Source of the DNA: Climacium dendroides
Lineage: Eukaryota > Streptophyta > Bryopsida > Hypnales > Climaciaceae
Assembly: GCA_950106755.1 (NCBI GenBank)
Contig: OX467090.1
Coordinates: 10,105,489 to 10,169,488, forward strand
Length of the DNA stretch: 64,000 bases
Direction: 5' to 3'
This document shows positions 37,400-50,120 of this stretch, in pieces (within the stretch, counting starts at the first letter, position 1; each line of letters opens with the position of its first letter). The notes beneath the pieces are model-generated. The model did not search any database and was not told the origin of the DNA. It saw only the letters and a program-made list of their open reading frames with translations. The position numbers and the translations under genes were made by a program.

Positions 37400-38747
37400 G
37401 CAATTTCATCCAATTTCTTTTCTTTCAAATTCGAGCAATTTGGCATTATCATCCAATTTTTCTTCAAATTTTTCCTACAGATTTGGTGCAATCCATTTTT
37501 TTTTGGAGGCATTTGGGCCTTCGATTGCCCAAAAAAACAATGAATCAAACAAATCCAATCATCCAAATAACCATAGGATGTTGTAACCCCTACATGCCCA
37601 AGCCTTGTTTTCAAATTTCAACTTCCTCTAATTTGCTCTAAATTGAACAAAGTGCCCACATTTTGATAAGATGTATCAATTTCTTGGGAATTGTAACCAT
37701 ACAAATTCAAACTAGATTTGTTAGAGATTGCATAGGAAAAGAAAGCACAACAATATCACTTATAGAGTGAAAGATAATAACATTTGACTATGATGCTGTT
37801 AAAATCGCAAAAAAAAGTTGAAGCCTTTTTGGCAAGGCAAATCTAAAATGTTGGGGACCCAAAAAATATGAGGTTAATGGGCCTAACTTGCACAACCCCA
37901 ATCAATTTACAGCTTTACAAAATTTACTCTATAATTTTTTAATATGAATTTCCAATGTGATTTTTGCTCCAAGATATACTATATTTGAGGCTCATTTCCA
38001 AGAGCTCTTAACACAAAAGGAAAGTCAAGATTGCACAAGGTACCCTTGCATAAAATCTCTTTTAGAAAAATCATTGTCATTTACTTTCAAGATCGGACTT
38101 TTGGAGCCAAAAGTAGACTTCAAAAAGAATTTTCTAAAATTATCAGCTTATTAAAAATAGCAAACTAGTTAGGTTTTATTGAACTTCAAAGCTTTGCAAA
38201 CACCATATTTAATATTTTGGTGCCTCAAGCATTTAGGGGGTAATTACTATTTTTTTTAACATCTTTATGAAGCTAACAAACCCATTGCATTAAAAAAATG
38301 AACAACATACCAAACAAAAAACCATGCTTCTAGAAGACGATTTACAATTATACATAATACATTGTCCAATTGAATATCTTCAACCATACATGGCAAATTG
38401 AACAATTGGAAGACCATACCATTTAAAACAAAAACTTGCCAATCTTGCAAATACCAACTTACAAAATCACAATTTTCATAATTTCAGGGTTTTAGACTTT
38501 TCTGTGCAAAATTGCAAACCAACAATGACAAAAGATATCGACAATTCACACACTTTAAAAATCATTATCAATTAAAACATCCTCACCAATTACAAAGGCA
38601 CATAAAAGTCCAACTACATTGGCATTCATTGGTCTTCAAAAATCAAAATGGTGCATGTATGCTATGCAACTATGTAATTCGCACACATACTACTTGGCAT
38701 CTATGCATACTACCAACCTATATAATTATATAAACTATTCTTGAACT
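37400..38747. other. AT-rich spacer inside putative element A
   Basis: No gene is supported. Short frames such as 37957-38154 and 38512-38733 have spacer-like composition. Confidence 0.5.
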
Positions 38748-40235
38748 TCAATATGAACCACGGAAGTGTTCATTCGGAATAGGCCAGTTGAATGAAGTAC
38801 TAAAACGAAAGATGACTTGCGCCAAAGTACTCTCTTTGTTCTGAACACGCTTCAAGTAAGTATCAAACACCTATACAAATTGTGGATGGAGGTACTTGAC
38901 ATGTGACCTACTTGATTCACACTGCAACTTGTGATACGCCTCCGACATGCACTGCCTATTGATCCGTTTAGCTAATTTAGCAACAGCATACTGCTCGGAC
39001 TACATGAAAAGAGAAGGGATGTTTTGCACATCTGTATCTCTTCCGTGTACATAGGTGATAGTGGGATCCACCCACCACCTCATCTTTATAGCTTCGTCCT
39101 TTTCAGCTGTCGATGTAAATGTATACAACGATTTCATGGGCTCGCTCATCACTGTAGTCATCCCCCAATCACAAACTCCAATGTAAACCCGTGACTCATC
39201 TTCAGGAAAATGAAACATGATGTTGTTCGGAGAAATGTCGTTGTGGAGATGTCCAACGGTATGTACCGCATCTATGATGTGCAGTAATGCCCATGCAAGC
39301 TCCACGCGTTTGGCTCTAAATCACTTCAAATTTTTAGCAACAATGATTTCTTCTTCTGTTATACGCGGATCATACATCACTCGAAGGGCTATGTTGTCTG
39401 GATAGTCATAACCCCGGCACATCATTTCATGCAATGTACCACCGTTCCACCAGAATGAGTATCCTTCATTCTTTTTGGAGTGCACTGCAAAAAACCATAT
39501 CACTCTAGCATGTGGAATCCTCACTGCCATGGACTCGGTATTGTGTTCGATCTTTACAAAAGCAGGTCGTTCACCTTCTTGGAGAGACATTTTTGCTGCA
39601 AACTCCCATGATGGATGAATCTCTGCACATGCTTCTATTCGCACTCTCCGAATTGTAGCATAGCCACCCCGCATGATTTTGTTATTTACGGGAATCACCG
39701 TGGCCGTTTCTGGAAGGGCTATTAGAAGACGACGTGTGATTTGTGCTTGGTCCATTCCAGGCTTGCTCATCCACCAACCAATTGACCCTGCTCTATTCTA
39801 CCTCTTGGTAAATGGTTGGCACCTTTTGGTGAACAAATCTGCTTTCATAATGACATGCTCAAAGGCTTCATCACTTCCGCGTTTCTTCCTCCAATATTTA
39901 TCCAAAATGACCGAGGCATTCCATAATGCATCATGCACCTTGCTGTCAAGAAATTTGGGGAAATTCTTCTTCTCCATTTCATGAATCCATTGCGATACGT
40001 GCAAGGCATTCAATATCCTCTGCTTCATATCCACGAAGAATTTCTCGATGCAGTCCTCTTAATATCGCACATATTTAGTGTCGAGAGACACTATAGTCTC
40101 CGTCTCATAAAACTTCACAATCAATTCGATTAAGAATGCTTTGCAACTCTCCGAGGGATTCTCCCTTGTCCATTGAATAGAGGGCACTTTTTCTTTTCCC
40201 TTCGGCTCCTTGGAAGCCTTCTTCGCCCTCAGCAT
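38748..40235 (-). pseudogene. Kinase-like ORF with five in-frame stops
   Basis: Read from the ATG at 40235-40233, one frame of about 495 codons runs to the TGA at 38748-38750 with no frameshift. Stops interrupt it at 40059-40061 (TAA), 39798-39800 (TAG), 39321-39323 (TGA), 39000-39002 (TAG) and 38871-38873 (TAG). The N-terminal 150 residues are basic and unrecognised. The C-terminal half has kinase-fold hallmarks: a possible ATP-loop phrase (IMRGGYATIRRVRI), a lysine in EFAAKMSL, the catalytic-loop pattern HNDISPNNIMF, the metal-binding DWG in IGVCDWGMTT, and MRWWVDP where an APE-like segment would fall. HND in place of HRD and DWG in place of DFG set it apart from ordinary plant kinases. As it stands it cannot yield the full protein without readthrough. 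Confidence 0.7.
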
Positions 40236-40407
40236 GTTGATAAACCAGTAGAATGATCAACGTCAAAGTTTTTAAAAAAATTTGGCAAAAGTTACCCCAA
40301 ATATTTGACTCTTACCCACCCAAAGAAAGGAGCCAATGGAGGTCAAACCACCAAGCTCTCCGCTCTCTCTTGCATGCAAGGGGGAAGGCAAAAGTGAGAA
40401 CGAATGG

Positions 40408-40745
40408 GTCGTCCAATCAAGCGGACGGTCGGTCGGCTGCCTCGTCAGGTCCGTCCGATCGAGTGGACGGACTAGCCGTCCGCCTCTTCCTGGCCGTCCG
40501 ATCGGGCGGTTTAGGGTTGGCGGACGCCTTGTCCGGTCCGCCCGGTCGGACAGTGGCCGTCCGATCGAGCGGACGGAATGGCCGTCCGCCCCCTTTGACC
40601 CGTACAATCGGGTGGATGGCCTATCGGACGGTTTAGGGTTTGCGGACGCCTCGTCCGGTCTGCCTGGTCAGACAAAGGCCGTCTGATTGGGTGGACGGAC
40701 AGCCGTCTGCCTGATTGGACGGTCCAGAGGGGGCGGATTTTAAAT
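40408..40745. repeat. GC-rich tract T2 (GGACGG/CCGTCC mixed orientation)
   Basis: About 340 bp alternating GTCCGATCGAGTGGACGG-like and GCCGTCCGCC motifs in both orientations, with hairpin potential. Some CCG sites read CTG or CAG, which looks like CpG decay. It ends about 170 bp upstream of the kinase-like ORF start. Confidence 0.85.
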
Positions 40746-41668
40746 CGCCCGCTTCATCTCTACCGTCTCATTTTTAGAGTGATTTTTCCCGCTTTTCATT
40801 CAATGGGCTTCATGTAGATCTTCTTATTTAGAAGGAATTGGGCATTTGTATTTCAATGCCTAATAATTAAAAAAATAGACCCAAGGTTTCTTCTTCACTT
40901 CCTTAAATTTCTTGAAATTTTTACTTTTGAAGAAATGCCAATATTTTCATTACATTTATCATTTTCTTGGAATTTTAACCGTACAAATTCAAACTAGACA
41001 TGCTAGAGATCATGGAAGAAAAGAAAGCACAACAATATCCCTTATGGAGTTAAAAATTATAATGTTTACCTATGAGGGTGTTCAAATTGCAAAAAAGAGT
41101 TGAAATATTTTTTGCAGGTCAAACCTATGAACTTCGTGACACAAAAAATTGGAAGGCTTAATGTGTATAAGCCCAATTACATTAGGGCTTATCAAAATCC
41201 ACAATACCATTATACAATTCTTCCAAATGAATTTGGATTCTAATTTTTTCTCCAGAACGAATTGTATTTCAATCTCATTTCCAACTTCTAAGAGCAGGTA
41301 AAGAATACAGAAAGTCAACATTGCATTCGGTACTCTTGCATTAAATCTCAAAAAAAAAAATCCACTGTCAAGCATTTCCAAGATGAGATTTTTGGTACTA
41401 TAATTAAACTACACAAAGAAGTTTTCAATAATATAAAGTACAAAACAAAACGCATGTCTCTTGTATATTTATATAGAAGGGGTTTTCTATACATGTTGTT
41501 TTCAATAGATGTGCATGTTTAAAGTTTTAAATAGTGACATCATTGACCAATGATGGTTACAAAAGTGGTTACAAAATACATTTAAACAATAATAGTAAAT
41601 CTATAACCTCTGAATAAGTCAAAAAACATCTTCTACTCTACCCTTAAATAGTTAAACTACATTATACT
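40746..41668. other. AT-rich spacer between the two ORFs of element A
   Basis: No coding feature. The segment near 40870-41110 resembles 37640-37830 (shared phrases about GAATTTTAACCGTACAAATTC and GAAAGAAAGCACAACAATAT), so this spacer is partly duplicated within element A. Confidence 0.55.
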
Positions 41669-42799
41669 CTATTCTGAATCTGAACTACTATCGCCATTTC
41701 GACCTTGGGGCGTGGGACCGAAGCCACCAGATCGCCCATATCCGCCAAATCCTCCTCCTTGTCCGTAATCGGAGAAGTATGGACCTCTAAATGGTAGAGG
41801 TGGAGGAGGTGGTGCATTTGCCTCAAACCCTCTTGTCCCTTGCTCACTTGAGCCGATGTAGTATGAGCTTCCGCGAGGCCCATATGAGTCCGGCCCTCCC
41901 ATCCTCAGATAGAATTGCGACCCACCATATTGAGACCCACCGTAGTCCGTGTACCTTGTGCTTCCATGGCTTCCTCGTATGTTTTGAAAGTCATCGTCGG
42001 GGTCATTACTAAAACATGAACTTCTTCCTCCATATTGCGGGCAACGCACATCACGATCATGACGAGGTGGTGACTGTTGTTGACACGGGCGACCTTGATC
42101 CAAAATACTATTTCTTGTTGCCTCTCGCAATTGATTTTAGAAGTCCAGGTCTTCGTGCTCTTCTTGACGTTCATACCTGTGTGGAAGTGGAGGTGGTAAG
42201 TCTTCTTCGTCATCATCATCATTGTCCTTTGCATCTGGCAATGGTTCCGGAGGAAATCCAGATTGACCACGATTAGACCACTCTGGCATGCAATTGCTTG
42301 GGCCAACCCATTTGGTATCTATCACCGCTTTGTCACAGCTCAATTTGGTCTTCTTGTCCTTTGCAGACACCATACGCCAATCCACGTCTTTCTGGAGTAC
42401 AATCTCCGCCCAAATCATTGCCATGGTGGAATAGTTCATGATATTTGGTTTGGAAGCACCTAGACCGCAAGATGCCCAAATCTCTTCGTATCTCTGCTTG
42501 AAATGTTCACTCTTGCAAGTGTTCATGGAACCTTCCCACCATCTCACTTGTCTCTCTAACACAGCCGTGTTATCCGCTGGCCAGAGTTTCGCAATGTGTG
42601 ACATTTTCACATACTCTCGGCATGTTGTGCAAGTCCATATTGCTTTGGGCTCGTATTGCCATCCTTCTTCAGCCACACAGAAGTTGTTGAAGTAGGCGTC
42701 CCAATCCATGTCTTGTGATTTTCCCTTTGTACTCTTCTTGAGCGGATTGGGAAATCCTTTTGGAACAATGGTAATCCTTCTTTTCCGCACCGAATGCAA
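41669..42799 (-). pseudogene. Unnamed-domain ORF with Gly-rich tail, one in-frame stop
   Basis: One frame of about 376 codons runs from the ATG at 42799 to the TGA or TAG-type end at 41669. Its only interruption is a TAA at 42137-42139. The N-terminal 160 residues contain a domain shared with the ORF at 45989: W-T-x3-C-R-x-Y-V-K-M-x-H-I-x-K-L-W-P, then N-x2-x2-EHF and a MVYAEL or MIWAEI...DVDW motif. I cannot name this domain. It is followed by an acidic stretch, PPPLP motifs and a low-complexity tail rich in Gly, Ser, Tyr and Arg (YGGSQYGGSQF, GFGGYGRSGGFG), of the kind seen in disordered nucleic-acid-associated proteins. It begins about 170 bp downstream of tract T3. Confidence 0.6.
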
Positions 42800-42969
42800 C
42801 GTTTGAGTGAGAAGTTTACAATTTGTATAATTGATAAAGTGATGAAGAGATTATAAAAAAATTAAGTTAATTCATTCACAGTTGTTCACACTCCAAGTCG
42901 GAAGGGGCTCATAGATACCAATTGGCGCTAGATCAGCCCACTTCGCAAGGGAAACAACTTTGTGGAATG

Positions 42970-43218
42970 GGCCGTCCGCGCCCCTCTTTATACCGTCCGC
43001 CAATTCGGACGTCACTGTCCGAATCTGACGGGTGGATGGGCCGACCGCCAGATCGGATGGCCAATATGCCCCGGCGCGTCCAATCATACGGCCCCAACAA
43101 ACTACGGACGACTGCATCGGATGGAGCCCGCGGACAGACGCTCCGACCGCACGGCAGACGGTTGGACGGTCGGACGGACAACGGACGGAGAGTGGACGGC
43201 GGATGGGCGGACGAGCAA
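42970..43218. repeat. GC-rich tract T3
   Basis: About 250 bp of CCGTCCGC and GGACGG motifs in both orientations, immediately upstream of the unnamed-domain ORF on the minus strand. Confidence 0.85.
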
Positions 43219-45522
43219 TTTTTCTAGCACATTGAAGTTCACTTGGAATACCCTACACTTCAGTCAGATTCTTAAAAAATTAATTAAAAAATAAAATAAA
43301 TATGGTATGTAGTGAAATTTTCAGAATTTATAACAAGATATAAGTTCAAATCTCAAAAAATATTGATGAAAACAAATTGAAATCTCAAAAAAGATCTTGA
43401 TAAATGATGAAAAATGAAAAACAATATTGTCAATGTATTTCAAAAAATTAAAAAAAACAATATAAAATGATATTCCATACATTGTGAAGTATGCTATAAA
43501 GACTCACTTGTAAAGCTTCATTACCTTATTGTAAGCTTTACTTGTGAAGACTTAATTTTGGCTTCAGAAAGCATGGTGATTGAAATTGGAGCCTAAAATG
43601 GATTACTAGCCTTCCTTGCATTAAGGCTTTCATTGCAATAAGGCTTGATTTAGCTTGAATAAAACAAGATTTTGAAAAATATGCCTTGAATTTAGCCTCC
43701 CAAAGCAAGATTCCATGATGCCTTGTGTCATATTGAGCTTGCAATTCCGTATTAAAGGAGCACCATAGCTACAATTAACCAAATATTCCCAATCAAAATA
43801 TATGAAATCTTGAAAATTCAAAATTCAATTAATGAAAGATAATTCAATTAAAAAAGAAACTATTTCGTTTTGTCTCTGACGAACCTAACCTCAACGTATG
43901 GTACCAAGACCACTTTGTAAATGCGAAAACTACATTTTTTGACTTTGAACATTTTGAACTTCAAATTTTTGCACTATAGAGTTTCGAGATTTAAATCTTT
44001 ACAATAGAGAATTGAGTTGAGAATCTAAGAAAAAAAAAATTCAAAAAAACTTAATTTTGTGGGCATTACATGGAAAATTGGAAAAATAAAAAAATAGCAT
44101 TCACAAATGAATCTTGCAAGTTATTTTTTTCACAAAGATGCTTTAATTGCCCAATTTTACAAGAATGTCTATAACTTTCTCATAACAAATCCTAATTAAA
44201 TGAATTAAAGCTTCCTAAATACTAAATAGGAAAGAAAATTATCTATGAGAATAGAAATTCAATTTCTTTTTTATTTGACATTTTTCCAAATCTTTTTTGC
44301 TGCCCCTTCATCATTGTTTTGAGCTTATTTAGACATAACTTCAATTCTTGGGCACTTAGCTTATCATGTTTTCTATCTTCATGAGAAGTGAAAAAACCTC
44401 TCCCAAATCCCATTTGTCCCACAAATGAACAATGGTCCTTTAGGGGATAAGGAAGTCAAGCAATGAGCACGGAATTAGCAACAACACACATGCTTTTTTT
44501 TTTTTGGAACAAATGGAAAGAACCAACACACATGTGTTTTGTTGCATGTCGAGTGGGGAAGTCTTTTTTCAATGTTTCATGAATGATTTCTAAATTTCTG
44601 AACCCCTAAAAGATGGACTTGATGTACAATTATTTAGATAAAAGAAGAGCTTATACAAATGAAAACTAAATATGTTTTATTGCTTCACGTTTCAAATTCT
44701 CTAGGAAAAAAAACAAAAAACAAAAACATACCCGAAAACATATCTTTTATGGATTAGAACATTATAATGTTTTTCTCATTACGACAGGGTTTTAGAGTTC
44801 CACTAATTCCAAAAATTTTGTGAAATCTTACAGTCTTTGTATGCCCTTATTTTTAAAACAATCCTAATAAAAAAAGGGCATTACAAAATACAATACAAAC
44901 ATGACGTTGAAGTGTGTGACATGCATAAGTTATATACATTTTTGGCTTTTCCATAAGTCCATACGTACAAAACACCTTGAAGTCAATGGAAATTGTCCAT
45001 GAGGTTCATAACCAAAAACAAACCCCTTCAAGTAATTGTTGTGATTGTGGCACCCTCTCAATTCAGTCAATTGTAAATTATAATGTTTCACTCCATTACT
45101 AATATTGATCATATTCTTGTTGTTTTTTTCCTTTAAAATATCCTACATGATGAAAAAATAAATAAAAAATAATATCCTTTATGTCTAGTTAAAATTAAAA
45201 ATTTGTATGCATACAATTTCAAATGAATAATACAAATTTACAATCTACTCAAAACAATGACGTAATCTGAAATGTAGGAGACTAAGAGTTGAGAGTTTTA
45301 GGGTTTTAGGGTTTAGGGTCTCATTATAAACTTCAAAGATCTCTAAATGCTTATTTAAAATCTGATTATAACTTGTTTATTTTTTATTTTTTGGGTTAAT
45401 GGCCAAAGCATAGGATGTTGAAACTTTAATTGACCAAAAAAATCTGACAGTAAGTAAAGGCGGATGAGAAGAATCCTATATCTCATGCCAATATGGAAAA
45501 AATTTTGACACCTCGAAATAGT
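43219..45522. other. AT-rich spacer between the two divergent composite elements
   Basis: No gene. About 44100-44460 is an R2-family copy (AACTTTCTCATAACAAATCC, ATTAAAGCTTCC, CCTTTAGGGGATAAG). A short telomere-like run of TTTAGGG and TTTTAGGG units lies at 45297-45319. Confidence 0.55.
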
Positions 45523-45715
45523 AGGCGACGAACTAGGCGGACGGGGTGGGCAGACAAGGCGGGCGGACGTAGTCGGGTCGTCCGCCGTCTGCCTGTCCGC
45601 TTCGGCGGCGGACGGGGCAATTCCGTCCGCTCATCCGTCGGCTTGGGCCACGTCCGCGTGGTCCGGGACAGGTTCAGTCTCGGGCCTCTATTAGGTCTGG
45701 GAGCGGACGGGTATA
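45523..45715. repeat. GC-rich tract T4
   Basis: About 190 bp with GGCGGACGGGG and GTCCGCCGTC motifs. It ends about 270 bp before the start of the RING ORF. Confidence 0.85.
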
Positions 45716-45988
45716 TTGGTGGATAGCCAACTTTGATTTTTCCACTTTCACTCTTCCATTTGGGAATCATTGCCATGTCAGATGTGCTACTATTGCTTCA
45801 CACACTAGTTGCTCCTACGTGGTGAAGAGTGGGGGTCATATTTTGATTATACTACATTGGATTTTGTTCCTTGGTTACTTACATACGCTTGGAGACATTT
45901 CGACATTATATATTTTGGGAGAACAGGGATTATATATTGCAAATTTTCATTCTAAAATTGCAAGTGAGTCCTTAACACTCAAGCAGTC

Positions 45989-48900
45989 ATGGCAGGGGCA
46001 AGTAGTGCTGCAGCTGAAGGCAAGAAGAAGTCAAAACCGAAGGGCGTTGGTTATGAGCTACGGTTTGACATTTTGGATGATGTCAACATCAAGGTTGAGA
46101 TGGGTTGGGAGAAAGAGGATGTGAAGTATTGGACCTCTAAATTGTGCCGCAAATACGTGAAAATGTATCACATTGGGAAGTTGTGGCCTTGAGAGTGTCA
46201 CCCTCTTCACACTCGTGAATATTGTTTTAAACCATTGAATTGCCTCAATGAACATTTTGTGCACCGTTCGATGGAGGTGTGGAAGGCCCTATTTCCGGAG
46301 AAGGCTATGAGCAAGGGCAAAATTAACTACAGCTTGGTAGACATGGTTTACGCTGAACTCATACTGGGCCGTAAGGTGGATTGGAGTACCTATCGTACGG
46401 TAGCGACATTGCCACTAGTGATTGGCAAACATCAGAAACATATTCCTGATATGTTTGTTCCAAAGGCACAACTTCCTGAAGCAAGTGAAAAAAAGAACGC
46501 CTTAGAGGACGTTGTGGAATCAATTCAGATCCCTCTTGAAATCCAAGTACGTAATACAGAAGTGGTGAATGGAAAGAAAATGGCGGTAGAACCGGCTTGT
46601 ATGGATGACCCTACAAAAAGAAGCACTTCTCTTGTGGATGGTGTGGAGGGAGAGGTCTTTTTGACTCCACCGACGGATTTGAACCCTACACAGAACGTGT
46701 TAGAAGGGGTGCCAGAAATCAACGTTGTAATGAAGCTCCCTTGACCAATAGAACATGGATCTACATCGATGTCACAGAAGCACCAAGAGGAGGATCCTAT
46801 AAAAGACATTCAAGATACACAAGACATTCAAGACGTGAAGGAGGCCCATGCTTGTATCAACTAGTTCTTAGCAAACACAACGCAAGACATCATGTTCTAT
46901 GTCCCTCCGTCTCCTAAATTCAAGAGAAGACCAAGCCTACTTTCCAGACCTGAAAATGCAATTCGAACTTCACCAAATCAAAATGAAGAGCATCCAATTC
47001 AACCGACAAATGCAAGGATGGACTCTCAGAACGAAGCTGTTGCGAACAACAACGAAGAGACCCCGATTATCCAAGATCATCCGTTGCTAGCTTTGTTGGG
47101 ACCAGAAGATATCGAAACTCTACAGAAGATGCCTCCACTAGAAGAGATGGAGAACTTGTTGCAATGTTCCCTTCGATAGAATAAATTTGAAATTCATCAA
47201 GAAGCAACAGATGGCAGAAATGAAGGGACCATTGTAAACGAAGGTGGCGCTGCAAATGTAGGGGGAAATCCTAATGAAGGTAGCACTACAAATGAAGGAC
47301 GTAGCTCCACTTCAGGCAATTCAACAACAGGATTTGGTGAGATATTTAGAACGGCATATTCTCTATCATGTACAGCTAGAGTTGTGGCTGTATTGACACC
47401 TGCTTTTGCGCAAATAACTAATACATTTATGAAAATGACGCCATCTGTTCTTCATGGTGCTTTGGCTTTTAGAAAGTTTGTCGAGTTTGCGGATAAACTA
47501 CAAGACAAGAAGTTGCAAGACCTTAAGCATAAATTTTTTTTGGAACAACAGAATTTGGAGTTGAAGGAGGTGCGTTACTCCAAAGAAGATCATGATGACC
47601 TCAAGGCAAAGTATGAGATATTGGAGAACAAATACAACACGTATTGGAAGAAGACCCCAAACTCAAAGCCCTTGGATGATGACTATGAGAGTGTCAAGAA
47701 AGATAACGAGACTTTGAAGCTCACGAATGAGAATTTGAAGGCCACGAATGAGAATTTGAAGGCCACGAATGAGAATTTGAAGGCCACGAATGAGAATTTA
47801 AAGGCCACGAATGAGAATCTCAAGGCCATGAATGAGAAGTTGGCGTTGAAGTTGAAGACATGTGAAGAGATGTTAGAAGAGCATTGCAAAACATTGTGGA
47901 CATTACAGAACGAGAAGGCAGGTCAACAATCGCCTGGCGGAACAGGGCTTTTGAAGGCAAGTGAACCAACACAAGAGAGCGATCAACTATCTCTTCTTCT
48001 TGACGAGGGCAAAGCTGTGGATGGGATTGTAAAACTCCGACAGTGCATTCCGAGCCCTAAATCCATAGTTTTCCCCTTACTTGAAGATGCTTCTATGCAG
48101 ATACAAAATCCTGAGGTCCAAAAGTTAAGGCATCAATTGGACTTGGTAGTTCGAGGAAAGAATGAGGCCGAATCAATAATGAAACAAATGATGCAAATAG
48201 GGGTACTAAGTGAAATCCTTCCAATGGAAAATGCGGATTTACGATGGATGGTATGGGCGCGGCAACTACAAGATCATTCCTTTGTATCATCTAGACTCAT
48301 GAACGGGCTCTTGAGGTATGCATTGCAATTGGACACAGTATACGAGAATGTCAAGAGTTCTTATGAGCGTTTTGTGGAGAAGTTGGAGGAGGAAAGAAAG
48401 GACCCTGATTTAAAACTTACGATTTGGGGGAACATAGATAGGATGTATGAGCGGCTAAACCACGAAAAGACCTATGATACAAAGAACATTGATTGGGTTT
48501 TAGAAGCAGAGGAAGGATGGGTCCCTTATGGTACGTTGTCAGCTCATTTACAGCAACACGAGAAGGAGCTTGTGCTAAGAAGTTTTCCAAATACTCCCAT
48601 CTTGGAGGGTCATTGTTCTCTTTGCCAAGGTTGTTTTGGGCCCGAAGGGGCTATAGCATTGGGACAATGTCGCCATACATTCCATGTGTTTTGCATTCAA
48701 AGATCGGCAAAATTTCAACGTCGTTGTCTCGAGTGCCGTATTCCTCTAAGTTCAAGGTTGTATGAAATGCTAGGGATTTTGCACCGTATGCCCACGGGGC
48801 ACGAATACAATCGATGGAACCTTCCACTTGACCAAGAGCCATACAAATTTCAGAACTATTTGCATTGGGGAAAATCAATGAAGTGGGATGCTCAATCACA

Positions 48901-49675
48901 AATATATGAGCTATGCGATGGCCCATTTCCCACCAAAGATAAATTCTTTTGGATGACGTCTGACGTGGAGGTTGAGTTGCGTGCCTTTCAGATTAAGAAT
49001 AATGAGGCTCAAGAGTTGTTCTGTCGCAGCATGGGGGGACATTGGAGCACACAACACCAAAAGTTCTTTCGAATTTCCGAGAAAGAATGGAGGAGAGAGG
49101 GTCCAAATGACCTCTTAGTGGAGGTTGAGCGTGATCCAAAGGTCATAAAGCAATTTTAGGGATACAATACGGATTTGATAGGGCGGGCCCTTATTTTGTC
49201 GAAGTTGGAAGAAGCAGCAAGAGTTTGTTCTGTGGTGGACCTAAATGGTGAATCATCTATAGAGCATAAGATGGAAGACATTGTAAGGGCATTTGACATG
49301 AGGATGAAGGACATTATAACCAAGTGGAGGAAGTATCTAGGAGAGGGAGGCGAATAAGCTTGGATGATGAAAAGCGAGGATGAAATGATAAAGCAGTTGA
49401 TGGATGACATAGATTGTGCTATGAAGGCTTTGAGGGCCCACGAAGTAGAGTTGTCTCCGAAGAAGAAGAATAAACGGAAGATTGAAGAAGAGGATGACCA
49501 CTCCCCAGAAACAAAACGACAATTTAAGAGGGTTGACATGCAGGTACAAGCTAGCCGTGGAGGAAGAAGTTGTGAAAGTAGTTCGCAACCGGTGCCTCGT
49601 CGAACAAGTAGAAGACTCATAGCAAGGGAGGGGACATCTCGTGATGCCGAAGAAGATAATAGTGTGTTGAAGTAA
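45989..49675 (+). pseudogene. Large ORF: unnamed domain, coiled coil, RING finger; six in-frame stops
   Basis: From ATG 45989 a single frame of 1,228 codons runs to TAA at 49673-49675 without a frameshift. Stops interrupt it at 46190 (TGA), 46742 (TGA), 46862 (TAG), 47177 (TAG), 49157 (TAG) and 49355 (TAA). Residues about 20-140 carry the unnamed domain shared with 41669-42799 (YVKMYHIGKLWP, NEHF, MVYAEL, KVDW). The longest open block, 47384-49159, holds 591 codons with a heptad coiled coil (ATNENLK repeats) and a RING at about 48610-48750: CSLC, then C-R-H-x2-H-x2-C and CLEC, the Cys/His spacing of E3 ubiquitin ligases. The tail is basic (SPKKKNKRKIEEED). If it was once expressed it may have been a ubiquitin ligase encoded by the element (inference). 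Confidence 0.7.
47720..47845 (+). repeat. In-frame 21-bp repeat encoding coiled-coil heptads
   Basis: Six 21-bp units each encode a heptad (LTNENLK, four ATNENLK, then AMNEKLA). The unit length equals one heptad, so expansion would lengthen the coil without breaking its register or frame. Confidence 0.9.
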
Positions 49676-50120
49676 TTGTAAAATGTTTAATTCCCTATAT
49701 AGTCGTATTTTAATGGCATTTAGAATATAATTATATAGTGTGGGCTTCATTTTATTTTGTGACTAGTATTATTGTACGCGGCCCACTATGTCCATCATAA
49801 CTTTTTTGTATTGCATATACATGTAGGCAAGAAAAACATGTTGCTTGTTTATTTGATTTTTTGAATATATATATGATGTTTTTATCATAAAATTCATTTT
49901 CCTTGACTAAATTTTATTGAAATGTACATGTGTCATGTTATGCCCAATTTTTAGTGAATTGTGTCTTTGATTGAGTATTTTGTTGTAGCACTTTACACTT
50001 GTTTTCTACTACTTTGGTAATCTAGTTATCCCTAGGATGGAATGCAACCAACTGAACCAAGAGTTCAAAAGTCCGAAGACCAAAGTGAAGAAGTAACTAA
50101 GTAAAATTGGCCACCCTAAA

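Larger units (their letters stand above)
36841..43218 (-). mobile_element. Putative composite element A (unnamed-domain ORF plus kinase-like ORF)
   Basis: Two minus-strand ORF bodies (42799-41669 and 40235-38748) each lie just downstream of a GC-rich CCGTCCGCC tract (42970-43218 and 40408-40745). A third tract closes the far end (36841-37062). Element B at 45523-54476 repeats the same tract-ORF-tract-ORF-tract plan in the opposite direction, and its first ORF shares a domain with the first ORF here. No terminal inverted repeat or target duplication was located, so the limits are simply the outer tracts. No transposase is recognisable within A. That this is one mobile unit is inference. Confidence 0.45.
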
